Under the pieces are notes generated by a model, which was not told where the DNA came from, ran no database searches, and saw only the letters and a list, made by a program, of their open reading frames with translations. This document shows, in pieces, positions 18,690-27,689 of a stretch of DNA of 64,000 nt. Numbering within the stretch: the stretch's first letter is position 1; every line of letters starts with the position of its first letter. Position numbers and translations under genes: made by a program. The stretch comes from Streptomyces sp. ICBB 8177. Its GTDB lineage: Bacteria; Actinomycetota; Actinomycetes; Streptomycetales; Streptomycetaceae. The stretch lies in the NCBI RefSeq assembly GCF_003144095.1, contig NZ_NSKH01000018.1, positions 1,949,531 through 2,013,530 on the forward strand, given 5' to 3'.

Positions 18690-19766
18690 GTGACCGCGGA
18701 CGACGAGCCGCGCACCGGCGGCGCCAGCACTCCCGAGGAACGCAGCGAGGCGGTCGGCGCGAACCCGCTCGCGCTCCGCCTCGAACAGCTGATCCTCGGC
18801 GCCGACCGCCGGTACACGCCGTTCCAGGCGGCCCGCAGCGCCGGGGTGTCGATGGAACTGGCCTCCCGCTTCTGGCGGGCCATGGGCTTCGCCGACATCG
18901 GGCAGGCCAAGGCGCTCACCGAGGCGGACGTGCTGGCGCTGCGGCGGCTGTCGGGTCTGGTGGAGGCCGGGCTGCTGAGCGAGTCGATGGCGGTGCAGGT
19001 CGCCCGTTCCACCGGACAGACCACCGCCCGCCTGGCCGACTGGCAGACCGACTCCTTCCTGGAGGGCCTCACCGAGCCGCCGGAGCCCGGGATGACCCGC
19101 GCGGAGGTGGCGTACCCGCTGGTCGAGCTGCTGCTGCCGGAGCTGGAGGAGTTCCTGGTCTACGTCTGGCGGCGGCAGCTGGCGGCGGCCACCAGCCGGG
19201 TCGCGCAGGCCGACGACGAGGAAGCGGTCGACCGCAGGCTCGCGGTGGGCTTCGCCGACCTGGTCGGCTTCACCCGGCTGACCCGCAGGCTGGAGGAGGA
19301 GGAACTCGGCGAACTGGTCGAGGCCTTCGAGACCACCTCCGCCGACCTGGTCGCCGCCCACGGCGGCCGCCTGATCAAGACCCTCGGCGACGAGGTGCTC
19401 TTCGTCGCCGACGACCCCGGGGTCGCGGCGGAGATCGGGCTGCGCATGATCGAGACGCTGACCGGCGACGAGACGATGCCGGCGCTGCGGGTCGGGATGT
19501 CCTTCGGCACGGTGACCACCCGGATGGGCGACGTCTTCGGCACCACCGTCAACCTGGCGAGCCGCCTGACCTCGATAGCGCCCCGGGACGCGGTCCTGGT
19601 CGACGGCTCGCTGGCGCAGGCGCTGGGCGAGTCGGGCGACGCGCCGGTCTCCGAGGCGGAGGTCGACGAGGACGACAAGTACCGCTTCGCCCTTCAGCCG
19701 ATGTGGCGGCGCCCGGTGCGCGGTCTGGGAGTCGTCGAGCCCTGGCTGCTGACGCGGCGCGGCTGA
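18690..19766 (+). CDS. cya: Class III adenylate cyclase
   Basis: 358 residues. The N-terminal half carries a helical segment (RYTPFQAARSAGVSMELASR) typical of the actinobacterial cyclase regulatory domain. The C-terminal catalytic domain has metal-binding Asp in VGFADLVGFTRLTRRL, KTLGDEVLFVADD and FGTTVNLASRLTS. This is the arrangement of the single main cAMP-forming cyclase of Streptomyces. GTG 18690 follows a purine-rich stretch. cAMP is needed for germination and antibiotic production in S. coelicolor. The enoyl-CoA hydratase gene follows by 19 bp. Confidence 0.9.
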   Translation: MTADDEPRTGGASTPEERSEAVGANPLALRLEQLILGADRRYTPFQAARSAGVSMELASRFWRAMGFADIGQAKALTEADVLALRRLSGLVEAGLLSESMAVQVARSTGQTTARLADWQTDSFLEGLTEPPEPGMTRAEVAYPLVELLLPELEEFLVYVWRRQLAAATSRVAQADDEEAVDRRLAVGFADLVGFTRLTRRLEEEELGELVEAFETTSADLVAAHGGRLIKTLGDEVLFVADDPGVAAEIGLRMIETLTGDETMPALRVGMSFGTVTTRMGDVFGTTVNLASRLTSIAPRDAVLVDGSLAQALGESGDAPVSEAEVDEDDKYRFALQPMWRRPVRGLGVVEPWLLTRRG

Positions 19767-19785
19767 GCTGCCATGATCGGCGCTC

Positions 19786-20601
19786 ATGACGGAGCAACAG
19801 CAGACACAGCGGTACGGGGAGTGGGTCGCCGTACGGCGACACGGTGACCGCGGGTTCGTGGCCGAACTGGTCCTGGACCGGGTCAAGGCGATGAACGCGA
19901 TCTCCACGCGGATGGCCGGAGACGTCGGCGCGGCCTGCGCGGATCTCGCGGCCGACGCCGGGGTGCGGGTCGTCGTGCTGACCTCCACCCACGAGCGGGC
20001 CTTCTGCGTGGGGGCGGACCTCAAGGAGCGCAACGGCTTCAGCGACGCCGACCTGATGCGGCAGCGCCCGGTGACCAGGGCCGCGTACACCGGCGTCCTG
20101 GAGCTGCCGATGCCCACGATCGCGGCGGTGCACGGCTTCGCGCTGGGCGGCGGCTTCGAGCTCGCGCTGTCGTGCGACGTGATCGTGGCCGACGGCACGG
20201 CGGTCGTGGGCCTGCCCGAGGTCTCGGTCGGCGTCATCCCCGGAGGCGGCGGCACCCAGCTGCTGCCGCGCAGGGTCGGCGCGGCGCGGGCGGCGGAGCT
20301 GGTGTTCACCGCCCGCCGCGTGGAGGCCGCCGAGGCCCGCGAGCTGGGCCTGGTCGACGTCCTGGTGGACGACGGACGCGACCGCGAGGAGGCGCTGGCC
20401 ATGGCGGAGCGCATCGCCGCCAACTCGCCCATCGGCCTGCGCAGCGCCAAGCGCGCACTGCGGCTGGGCCAGGGGCTGGGCCTGCGGGAGGGCCTGGAGG
20501 TCGAGGACGCGGCCTGGCGGGCGACGGCGTTCTCGGCGGACCGGGCGGAGGGCGTCGCCGCCTTCAACGAGAAGCGCAGGCCGGACTGGCCGGGGGTGTA
20601 G
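19786..20601 (+). CDS. Enoyl-CoA hydratase/isomerase family protein
   Basis: 271-residue crotonase-fold enzyme. The oxyanion-hole segment is HERAFCVGADLKERNG and HGFALGGGFELALSCD. The catalytic-Glu segment is LPEVSVGVIPGGGGTQLLPR, with the second glutamate position replaced by Gly, which occurs in several hydratase subgroups. The C-terminus FNEKRRPDWPG is typical. Substrate is unknown; short-chain or branched-chain enoyl-CoA is plausible. It lies 19 bp after cya and may share its transcript. It ends just before the hairpin element at 20631-20719. Confidence 0.9.
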   Translation: MTEQQQTQRYGEWVAVRRHGDRGFVAELVLDRVKAMNAISTRMAGDVGAACADLAADAGVRVVVLTSTHERAFCVGADLKERNGFSDADLMRQRPVTRAAYTGVLELPMPTIAAVHGFALGGGFELALSCDVIVADGTAVVGLPEVSVGVIPGGGGTQLLPRRVGAARAAELVFTARRVEAAEARELGLVDVLVDDGRDREEALAMAERIAANSPIGLRSAKRALRLGQGLGLREGLEVEDAAWRATAFSADRAEGVAAFNEKRRPDWPGV

Positions 20602-20976
20602 GGCCGTCAGGCCTGTAGGGAGACCTGGTTCCGCAATCGCTTGCTTCACCGTTGTCTCCGGCAAGGAATCTTGAGGCGGAATTCCTTGCCGGAGACAACG
20701 ACGTGACAAGTGATCCGCGAAGGGACGTCCCCGGGGCGCCGCCTCCCGTGCGCGCGGCGCGCGGCATCAGCTCGGTGCGCAGCATCTGAGCCCCTCGCCT
20801 CCGCCCCTCCCTCAAGCCGCGCAGCGGCGCAGAAGCAGCACTCCGTCACCACGGCCCGACCGCCGCCACCGCTGCTCTGTTCAGCCCTAACGCACTGTCA
20901 CGCGAGTCAAAACGTCCCGGATGTCCTTAGCCTTGGGAGACCGACGACGAACGGGCGCGACGGAGGGCGGTGAGCG
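20602..20976. other. Spacer with hairpin copy B and the diguanylate-cyclase promoter region
   Basis: 375 bp without a gene. It contains the long hairpin (20631-20719), probably ending the cya-hydratase transcript. The last ~100 bp are less GC-rich (GTCACGCGAGTCAAAACG near 20897) and probably hold the promoter of the downstream GGDEF gene. Confidence 0.5.
20631..20719. repeat. Long hairpin element, copy B
   Basis: Two 39-bp arms (20631-20669 and 20681-20719) pair around an 11-base loop; the inner 20 bp (GTTGTCTCCGGCAAGGAAT side) pair perfectly. The sequence is clearly homologous to the hairpin at 4247-4358 and related at its ends to 60917-61014. It may also act as a terminator. Confidence 0.8.
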
Positions 20977-22140
20977 GTGAGCGCGGAGACGGTGGGAGAC
21001 GGGCGGATGATGGCCGTCGTGGGGCTCGCCCAGGCCGTGGCGACGGCGCAGACGCCGCTGGACGCGGCCTGCGCGGCCGTCGGGCGCGCGCGCACCGCCC
21101 TGCGCGGCACGTTCGCCGCCGTCTCGGTGTGGGAGCGGGAGTCCGGGCGGCTGCGGGTGCTGGTCAACGACGGCGACCTCGCTCCGGGGGAGGAGCCGCT
21201 GCCCGCCGACGAGACCTATCCGGTCAACGACTTCCCCGAGGTCGTGGAGTACCTGCACGACGAGTGGGCCGGCGGCGGCGAGCCGCACGCGTGGGTGGAG
21301 ACCGTGGACGGCGCGGGCGCCGGCCCGTACCCGCACCAGCGGGTCGCCGCCCTGCGCCGCCGGGGCCGGGGCTGCTGCGTGGTCGCCCCGATCGTGCTGC
21401 ACGGGCGGGCCTGGGGCGAGCTGTACGTCGCGCGGGAGCCGGGCGCCCGGATCTTCGACCGGGCGGACGCCGAGTTCGCCACCGTGCTGGCCGCCGTGAT
21501 CGCGGCCGGGATCGCGCAGACCGAGCGGCTGGAGGAGGTGCGCAGGCTCGCGTTCACCGACCCGCTCACCGGGCTCGCCAACCGCCGGGCCGTCGACGCC
21601 CGGCTGGACCAGGCGCTGGAGCGCCACCGGCAGCAGGGCACCCCGGTGAGCCTGGTGGTCTGCGACCTCAACGGGCTCAAGCGGGTCAACGACACCCTCG
21701 GCCACGAGGTCGGCGACAAGCTGCTGGTCGGCTTCGGGTCGGTGCTGTCGCTGTGCGGCGCGATGCTGCCCGGCAGCCTCGCGGCCCGGCTCGGCGGCGA
21801 CGAGTTCTGCCTGCTGGCGGAGGGGTGCGAGGCGGCCGAGGTGGAGAAGGCCGCGGTCGAGCTGTGCTCCCGGGCGCGCTGGCTGGGCCTGGGGGACGGG
21901 GTGGCGGTGGGCGTGGCGTCCACCGACTCGCCCGCCGGGCCGGTGCGCTCGGCGCGGCGGCTGTTCCGGCTGGCGGACGCGGCGCAGTACCGCGCCAAGG
22001 CGGAACGATCCGCCAGGCCGGTGATCGCCGGTCGCGCGGTGGCCGAGCTGGCGGACTCCACGCCGTCCCGCCCGGACGAGCGGCGCAGCTTCCGGGGGCG
22101 TCGGCCGCGTAACGGTTCCCGGCCGGGTCGTGACAGCTAA
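20977..22140 (+). CDS. cdgE: GAF-GGDEF diguanylate cyclase
   Basis: 387 residues. An N-terminal GAF-like sensor (about residues 15-180, with RGCCVVAPIVLHGRAWGELYV) is followed by a GGDEF domain: FTDPLTGLANRRAV, VCDLNGLKRVNDTLGHEVGD and an intact RLGGDEFCLL active-site loop, so cyclic-di-GMP synthesis is likely. No EAL domain and no membrane helices: a cytosolic enzyme. GAF-GGDEF architecture beside hutH fits CdgE of Streptomyces, from memory. GTG 20977 has GGAGGG about 8 bases upstream. Cyclic-di-GMP controls development through BldD in this group. hutH starts 26 bp downstream. Confidence 0.88.
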   Translation: MSAETVGDGRMMAVVGLAQAVATAQTPLDAACAAVGRARTALRGTFAAVSVWERESGRLRVLVNDGDLAPGEEPLPADETYPVNDFPEVVEYLHDEWAGGGEPHAWVETVDGAGAGPYPHQRVAALRRRGRGCCVVAPIVLHGRAWGELYVAREPGARIFDRADAEFATVLAAVIAAGIAQTERLEEVRRLAFTDPLTGLANRRAVDARLDQALERHRQQGTPVSLVVCDLNGLKRVNDTLGHEVGDKLLVGFGSVLSLCGAMLPGSLAARLGGDEFCLLAEGCEAAEVEKAAVELCSRARWLGLGDGVAVGVASTDSPAGPVRSARRLFRLADAAQYRAKAERSARPVIAGRAVAELADSTPSRPDERRSFRGRRPRNGSRPGRDS

Positions 22141-22142
22141 CG

Positions 22143-22166
22143 ATTCACTGTCTATGGTTCGTGAAT
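22143..22166. promoter_or_regulatory. Inverted repeat ATTCAC-N12-GTGAAT before hutH
   Basis: Arms 22143-22148 and 22161-22166 are perfect 6-bp inverted repeats ending immediately before ATG 22167. A promoter-like pair, TGACAG then TATGGT 16 bases later, overlaps them. This could be an operator-promoter unit for histidine utilisation. It is short enough to be chance. Confidence 0.4.
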
Positions 22167-23723
22167 ATGAATATGCACAGTGTGGTCTTGGGATCGTCGG
22201 GGACCAGCGCGGACGACGTGCTGGCGGTGGCGCGGGGTGCCGCGCGCGTCGAGCTGTCCGCCGAGGCGCTGGAGGGCATAGCCGCCTCGCGCGCGGTCGT
22301 CGACGAGCTCGCGGCGTCCTCCCGTCCGGTCTACGGCGTCTCGACCGGCTTCGGCGCGCTCGCGGTCATGCACATCGGCCCCGAGCTGCGCGCGCAGTTG
22401 CAGCGCTCCATCGTCCGTTCGCACGCGGCCGGGATGGGCCCGCGGGTCGAGCGCGAGGTCGTGCGGGCGCTGATGTTCCTGCGCCTGAAGACGCTGGCGT
22501 CGGGCCGTACCGGCGTGCGCCCGGTGGTCGCCGAGACCATGGCGGCGATCCTCAACGCCGGGATCACCCCGGTGGTCCACGAGTACGGCTCGCTGGGCTG
22601 CTCCGGCGACCTGGCCCCGTTGTCGCACTGTGCGCTGACCCTGATGGGCGAAGGCGAGGCCGAGGGCCCGGACGGCGTGGTGCGCCCGTCCGGCGAGCTG
22701 CTCGCCGAGCACGGCATCGAGCCGGTCGAACTGCGCGAGAAGGAGGGCCTGGCGCTGCTCAACGGCACCGACGGCATGCTCGGCATGCTGCTGATGGCCG
22801 CCTCCGACCTGTCCGTGCTCTTCAGCTCCGCCGACGTCACCGCCGCGCTGTCCCTGGAGGCGCTGCTCGGCACCGACAAGGTGCTCGCCCCCGAGCTGCA
22901 CGCCATCCGCCCGCACCCCGGCCAGGCCGCCAGCGCCGAGAACATGCGCCGGGTGCTGGAGGGCTCGAAGCTCACCGGCCACCACCAGGACGCCGCCCCC
23001 CGTGTGCAGGACGCGTACTCCATCCGCTGCGCGCCGCAGGTCGCCGGCGCCGGCCGGGACACCCTCGCGCACGCCCGCCTGGTCGCCGACCGTGAGCTGG
23101 CCGCCGCCGTGGACAACCCGGTGGTGCTGCCGGACGGCCGTATCGAGTCCAACGGCAACTTCCACGGCGCGCCCGTCGCCTACGTGCTGGACTTCCTGGC
23201 GATCGCCGCCGCCGACCTCGGCTCGATAGCGGAGCGACGCACCGACCGGCTGCTGGACAAGAACCGCTCGCACGGCCTGCCGCCGTTCCTCGCCGACGAC
23301 CCGGGGGTCGACTCCGGCCTGATGATCGCCCAGTACACCCAGGCGGCGCTGGTCAGCGAGAACAAGCGGCTCGCGGTGCCGGCCTCCGCCGACTCCATCC
23401 CGTCCTCCGCCATGCAGGAGGACCACGTCTCCATGGGCTGGTCGGCCGCCCGCAAGCTGCGCCTGGCGGTGGACAACCTGGCCCGGATCATCGCGGTGGA
23501 GCTGGTCGCCGCCACCCGCGCCGTCGAGATCCGCGAGCAGGCGCACGACGAGGCCGCCGCCGCGCCCGCGACCCGCGCGGTCATCGAGGCCGCCCGCGCC
23601 GCCGGTGTGGCCGGCCCCGGCCGGGACCGCTTCCTGGCCCCGGACCTGGCGGCGGCCGAGGCGTTCGTCCGCTCCGGTGCCCTGGTGCGCGCCGCCGAGT
23701 CGGTCACCGGCCCGCTGGCGTAA
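22167..23723 (+). CDS. hutH: Histidine ammonia-lyase
   Basis: 518-residue lyase converting L-histidine to urocanate and ammonia, first step of histidine catabolism. The autocatalytic MIO prosthetic group would form in GSLGCSGDLAPLSH, here Cys-Ser-Gly in place of Ala-Ser-Gly, as I recall for other Streptomyces enzymes. Other family marks: YGVSTGFGALA, GTDGMLGMLL, ESNGNFHGAPVAYVLDF and MQEDHVSMGW. Starts at GTG 22161, ATG 22167 or ATG 22173 are all possible; ATG 22167 is used. No other hut genes are adjacent. Confidence 0.95.
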   Translation: MNMHSVVLGSSGTSADDVLAVARGAARVELSAEALEGIAASRAVVDELAASSRPVYGVSTGFGALAVMHIGPELRAQLQRSIVRSHAAGMGPRVEREVVRALMFLRLKTLASGRTGVRPVVAETMAAILNAGITPVVHEYGSLGCSGDLAPLSHCALTLMGEGEAEGPDGVVRPSGELLAEHGIEPVELREKEGLALLNGTDGMLGMLLMAASDLSVLFSSADVTAALSLEALLGTDKVLAPELHAIRPHPGQAASAENMRRVLEGSKLTGHHQDAAPRVQDAYSIRCAPQVAGAGRDTLAHARLVADRELAAAVDNPVVLPDGRIESNGNFHGAPVAYVLDFLAIAAADLGSIAERRTDRLLDKNRSHGLPPFLADDPGVDSGLMIAQYTQAALVSENKRLAVPASADSIPSSAMQEDHVSMGWSAARKLRLAVDNLARIIAVELVAATRAVEIREQAHDEAAAAPATRAVIEAARAAGVAGPGRDRFLAPDLAAAEAFVRSGALVRAAESVTGPLA

Positions 23724-23741
23724 CGGGCCGGGGCACACGCC

Positions 23742-24092
23742 TCAGAGCAGGACGAGGGCGCGGCGCCTGGAGTACAGCAGCAGCGCCGCGCCCACGCCCA
23801 GGAAGGCGCTGCCGCCCACCAGGTACGGCGTGGTGTCGACGCTTCCGGTGTCGGCGAGCCCCGCGGCGGTGGCCGCCGCCGCGCCCTTGACGGTGTCCGC
23901 GGAACGCCCGGTGCCCGCGGCGGCGGCACCGGCCGGCCGCGTGGAGGCGGTCGTCCCCGCCGACACGGCCGACGCCGTCGCGGAGTGCTCGGGATGCTCG
24001 ACCGACGCGGACGCCGAGGGCACGAAGCACAGGGCGGCCAGCAGTCCCCCCGCGACCGCGGTCGTGGTGGTGAGCGAACGGCGCGTGGCCAT
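23742..24092 (-). CDS. Small secreted LAxTG cell-wall-anchored protein
   Basis: 116 residues. A signal peptide (MATRRSLTTTTAVAGGLLAA then CFVPSASAS) precedes an Ala/Thr/Gly-rich low-complexity region. The C-terminus is a cell-wall sorting signal: LADTG, a hydrophobic helix (YLVGGSAFLGVGAALLLY) and the basic tail SRRRALVLL. LAxTG is the motif of class E sortases of Streptomyces. AAGGGGG just before ATG 24092 supports the start. The mature part is under 70 residues and lacks a known domain, so its role at the surface is unknown. Confidence 0.8.
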   Translation of the reverse strand: MATRRSLTTTTAVAGGLLAALCFVPSASASVEHPEHSATASAVSAGTTASTRPAGAAAAGTGRSADTVKGAAAATAAGLADTGSVDTTPYLVGGSAFLGVGAALLLYSRRRALVLL

Positions 24093-24269
24093 GGAACCCC
24101 CTTGCAGGTACGGCGAGTTCACCGTGGCAGCGATGTTAGTGAGATTCCGGCGCCGCTGGGAAGCCGCCTGGTAATGCGCCCGCTCAGCGGCCCTCCCGCG
24201 GTGGTGAACGCCGCGGCGCCCGCCGTGTCCGGGCAACCGCGGGCCTCCTGGGCGCCTACCCTCCGTCGC

Positions 24270-24653
24270 ATGAGTACGGACAACGAACCCCCCAACGGCA
24301 CGAGCGGAACCGAGGGCGACGGCGCCCGCTACGTCCGCCTCCAGGTCGAACTGGTCCTGGAGCTGACCGACACCGGCGAGCTGACCGGCGCCGCGCTGGA
24401 CCAGATCGCCGGCGACGAGTTCATGCCCGACGAGGAGCGGGCGCACGCCCGGGACGCCGTCCAGCGCGACGAGGCCGAGGCGCTCGCCTACCTGGTCGAC
24501 CCCTTCGACCTGGTCACCGGGGTCCCCGGGGTGGAACTCGTCCAGGCGTCGTGGAACAGCGCCCACACCGAGTACGACCCGGACGACGACGAGTGGGACC
24601 TGTGGGAGGACGAGGCCGACGACGAGGCCGACGAACAGGACGAGGCCGAGTAG
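24270..24653 (+). CDS. Acidic conserved hypothetical protein
   Basis: 127 residues, very acidic, with a C-terminal tail almost wholly Asp/Glu/Ala (DDDEWDLWEDEADDEADEQ). The middle (LQVELVLELTDTGELTGAALDQIAGDEFM) looks like a small folded domain. No known motif was recognised. ATG 24270 is chosen because upstream in-frame sequence is antisense to the LAxTG gene region. A strong terminator follows at 24672-24708, so it is probably monocistronic. Confidence 0.75.
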   Translation: MSTDNEPPNGTSGTEGDGARYVRLQVELVLELTDTGELTGAALDQIAGDEFMPDEERAHARDAVQRDEAEALAYLVDPFDLVTGVPGVELVQASWNSAHTEYDPDDDEWDLWEDEADDEADEQDEAE

Positions 24654-24671
24654 GCCTCACCGGGCGCTGAC

Positions 24672-24708
24672 AGGGCCCGTGACCAGCGCGAACGCGGTCA
24701 CGGGCCCT
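24672..24708 (+). terminator. Hairpin terminator after the acidic-protein gene
   Basis: Perfect 13-bp arms AGGGCCCGTGACC (24672-24684) and complement (24696-24708) around an 11-base loop, 19 bp after the stop codon. Confidence 0.85.
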
Positions 24709-24831
24709 CCGCGTGCCCGGGTGCGATTCCTCACAGAAGCCCCCGGAACGGAACGGACCTATGGCCACAGATGTTCTCCTTTAGTGCGTTGGCGTGAAAC
24801 CCACGCAGTAGCCGTATGGATGGAGATAGGT

Positions 24832-26109
24832 GTGAAGTCCCCCTCGCAGGCCGGTACCGGCACGTCCTCCGAGCACCGCCGCAGGCGCGTCGCACGGCGC
24901 GGCGTCGCCGCGGCGTCGGTGCTGCTCGGCGGCGCCGTCGCGCTCACCGCGTGCGGCGGACCGGGCTCGCACGCCGCGTCGAAGGCGTCCACGCCGGCCG
25001 CCGCCGACTCGGCGCCCGCGAAGGATCTCTCGCAGGCGAAGATCACCATCACCCCGAAGGACCGGACCACCGGCGCGAGCATCGCCGCCGACTCCAAGGT
25101 CGCCGTGGCGGACGGCACCCTCACGCACGTGACGATGACCGAGGCCGTCAGCGGCAAGGCGGTGCCGGGCCGGATATCCGCCGACGGCAAGAGCTGGGCG
25201 CCCGACGACCGGCTCTCGCGTGCCACCCAGTACCGGATCTCCGCGAGCGCCAGGGACGCGGGAGGCCGTCCGGCGGACGCGAACGCGACGTTCACCACGG
25301 TCTCGCCCGCGCACAGCTTCATCGCGAACTACACGCCGGACGGCGGCTCCACGGTGGGCGTGGGGATGCCGGTCTCGCTCGACTTCGACAAGGCGATCAC
25401 CGACAAGCAGGCCGTCGCCTCGCACATCTCGGTCTCCACCAGCAGCGGCCAGCGCGTGGTCGGCCACTGGTTCGGCGACCAGCGGCTCGACTTCCGGCCG
25501 CAGCAGTACTGGAAGCCCGGCTCCAAGGTCACGCTCAAGCTGAACCTGGACGACGTCAAGGGCGCCTCCGGTGTCACCGGCGTGCAGAACAAGACCGTCA
25601 CCTTCACCGTCGGCCGCTCGCAGGTCTCCACCGTCGACGCGGCCACCCAGACCATGACGGTGGTCCGCGACGGCCGGGTGATCCGCACCATCCCCGTCTC
25701 CACCGGCAGCCCGCAGCACACCACGTACAACGGGCAGATGGTGATCTCCGAGAAGTACCAGCAGACCCGGATGAACGGCTCGACGGTGGGCTTCGGCGGG
25801 GAGTACGACATCCCGGACGTGCCGCACGCGATGCGGCTGAGCGCGTCCGGCACCTTCATCCACGGCAACTACTGGTCCGCGCCGGGCATCTTCGGCTCGG
25901 CCGCGACCAGCCACGGCTGCATCGGGATGCGCGACGTCAAGGGCGCGGGCGACCCGACCACCAACGCCGCGTGGTTCTACGGCAACTCGCTCGTCGGCGA
26001 CGTGGTGATCGTCAAGAACTCCCACGACAAGACCATCGCGCCGGACAACGGGCTCAGCGACTGGAACATGCCGTGGAGCCAGTGGACCGCGGGCGGCGCC
26101 ACGTCCTGA
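24832..26109 (+). CDS. L,D-transpeptidase lipoprotein (YkuD domain)
   Basis: 425-residue exported enzyme that makes 3-3 cross-links in peptidoglycan. A twin-Arg-rich N-terminus (RRRRVARRG) and lipobox VALTAC mark it as a membrane-anchored lipoprotein. Two Ig-like domains follow (about residues 60-270), then the YkuD catalytic domain with HGNYWSAPGIFG and the active-site SHGCIGMRD. GTG 24832 is preferred because GGAG lies 6 bases upstream; ATG 24820 in frame is an alternative. The usual HGCVRM is HGCIGM, a conservative variant. It stands alone after a terminator. Confidence 0.93.
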   Translation: MKSPSQAGTGTSSEHRRRRVARRGVAAASVLLGGAVALTACGGPGSHAASKASTPAAADSAPAKDLSQAKITITPKDRTTGASIAADSKVAVADGTLTHVTMTEAVSGKAVPGRISADGKSWAPDDRLSRATQYRISASARDAGGRPADANATFTTVSPAHSFIANYTPDGGSTVGVGMPVSLDFDKAITDKQAVASHISVSTSSGQRVVGHWFGDQRLDFRPQQYWKPGSKVTLKLNLDDVKGASGVTGVQNKTVTFTVGRSQVSTVDAATQTMTVVRDGRVIRTIPVSTGSPQHTTYNGQMVISEKYQQTRMNGSTVGFGGEYDIPDVPHAMRLSASGTFIHGNYWSAPGIFGSAATSHGCIGMRDVKGAGDPTTNAAWFYGNSLVGDVVIVKNSHDKTIAPDNGLSDWNMPWSQWTAGGATS

Positions 26110-26270
26110 CGGTGCGTCAGGTGACGGTTCACCCAGGTGGTACGGGCTCGCGCGCCCCGTGACCGCCGGAACTTCTCACCGCGGTCTCATCCTCGCCTCA
26201 GCGACACCTCACCGCCGCTCCCTAAGCTGGGACGCGGGAGCGGCGGGCGGCGGCACTGGCGAGGGTTGGG

Positions 26271-27680
26271 ATGTTCTTCACCTGTCTACGGCGTGAGCTG
26301 CGACGTCCTGGCAGGCGCGTGCTCGCGGTGATGGCGGGGCTGGCGCTCGCCGTCGCCCTCGTCGTCAGCACCTGCGCGTTGCGCGACGGGACGCAGCGGG
26401 CCCGCGAGGAGGTGCTGCGCTCCGCCTACGGCACCGGCACGGACCTGACCGTCACGCGGACCGCGCCGGGCGACGACGGCGCCCCCGGTCTGGACTTCGC
26501 CGCCCGCGTCGGCCCCACCACCCGCGACGGCGACCGGGTCACCGTGCGAGGACCCGCGCCGCTGGACGCCACCGCGGTGGCGAAGGTCGCCGCGCAGCCC
26601 GGCGTGGCGCGGGCGGCGGGCGGACTTCAGCTCGACGTCGCCGCGACGCACGGTGGCGGGCGCCTGAGCGCGTGCGGCGTGGACGTGACCGCGCCGGGGC
26701 TCGGACCGCTGAGCGCCTCCACGATCACCCGGGGCAGCGCCTTCACCGCCGCGCAGGACGACGCGCCCGTCGCGGTGGCCGACAGCGGCTACGCCGCCGC
26801 CCACCACCTCGGCGTCGGCTCGTCGCTGACGCTGGCCGGGGCCGCGTACCGCGTCGTCGGCATCGCGACCCCGTCCGCCGGCACCGCCCCCGCGCAGGTC
26901 TACCTGCCCCTGCGGCGCGCCCAGGCCCTCGCCGGCACGCCCGGAGCGGTCGGCACGATCTACGTGACGGTGTCGCAGGGGACGAGCGGGGCGGTGGGTG
27001 CGGCGGCCGCGGGGACGGGCGACCCGGCGCGGGGGGCGGCCGCCGCGATCCGTCGCGCCCTGCCCGGCACCATCGTCTCCACCTCCGCCGACCTCGCCTC
27101 CGCCGTCAGCGGACCGCTGGCGACCGCCTGCCGCTGGACGGCGGGCCCCGGCGGCTGGGCCGCGTTCGGCGTGGCGGCGGCCGCCGTCGTGGCCGCCGCG
27201 GTCCTGATGGCCTCCGCGATCGGCCGACGCGGGCGGGAGTACGCGGCACTGCGCGCCCTGGGCTGGCAGCGCGCCCGGATCGCCCGGCAGGCGGTCGGCC
27301 TGGCGGGCGCGACCGGGCTGATCGGCGCCGCCGCCGGACTCGCCCTCGGCCTGACCGCCTCCCGCGTCCTCACCGCGATCGGACCCACGCTCACCGCCCA
27401 CCCCTCCGGCTCCGGCTCCGCCCACGCCCGGGCCGGCGACCTCGCGGCGGTCGCCGGATCGCCCGGTGACCTCGACGGCTTCCACGCCGTCACCCGCGGC
27501 GCCGGGCACGCGGGCGGCCGGGCCCTGAGCGTCGCCCTGACCGCGCCCGTCCCCACCTCCCTGATCGCGCTCGCCGCCGTCCTCGTGCCGGCCGCCGCCC
27601 TGCTGATGGCGGCCTGCGGCGCCTGGCGGGTGCGCCGCCCGCGGCCGGTGAGCGCGCCGCGCGCCTCGGCACGGCCTTAG
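26271..27680 (+). CDS. FtsX/MacB-like ABC transporter permease
   Basis: 469 residues. One N-terminal helix (VLAVMAGLALAVALVVSTCAL), a ~270-residue extracytoplasmic MacB-type periplasmic core, then a three-helix FtsX domain (GWAAFGVAAAAVVAAAVLMA; REYAALRALGWQRARIARQA with the family coupling segment; a long Gly/Ala helix; and a last helix PTSLIALAAVLVPAAALLMA). Family members do mechanotransmission or lipoprotein/peptide export. GAGGGTTGGG before ATG 26271 is a plausible ribosome-binding site. The partner ATPase follows after 9 bp. The substrate is unknown. Confidence 0.88.
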   Translation: MFFTCLRRELRRPGRRVLAVMAGLALAVALVVSTCALRDGTQRAREEVLRSAYGTGTDLTVTRTAPGDDGAPGLDFAARVGPTTRDGDRVTVRGPAPLDATAVAKVAAQPGVARAAGGLQLDVAATHGGGRLSACGVDVTAPGLGPLSASTITRGSAFTAAQDDAPVAVADSGYAAAHHLGVGSSLTLAGAAYRVVGIATPSAGTAPAQVYLPLRRAQALAGTPGAVGTIYVTVSQGTSGAVGAAAAGTGDPARGAAAAIRRALPGTIVSTSADLASAVSGPLATACRWTAGPGGWAAFGVAAAAVVAAAVLMASAIGRRGREYAALRALGWQRARIARQAVGLAGATGLIGAAAGLALGLTASRVLTAIGPTLTAHPSGSGSAHARAGDLAAVAGSPGDLDGFHAVTRGAGHAGGRALSVALTAPVPTSLIALAAVLVPAAALLMAACGAWRVRRPRPVSAPRASARP

Positions 27681-27689
27681 GCTGCCGCG

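Noticed and set aside
17703..20567. A 954-codon minus-strand frame opposite birA, cya and the hydratase gene
   Set aside because: Antisense to three clear genes and of low-complexity composition.
20890..20912. Possible BldD-type site (TGTCACGCGAGTCAAA) before the GGDEF gene
   Set aside because: The spacing between the TNAC and GTNA halves is one base short of the BldD box consensus I recall, so I do not call it, though BldD control of such genes is known.
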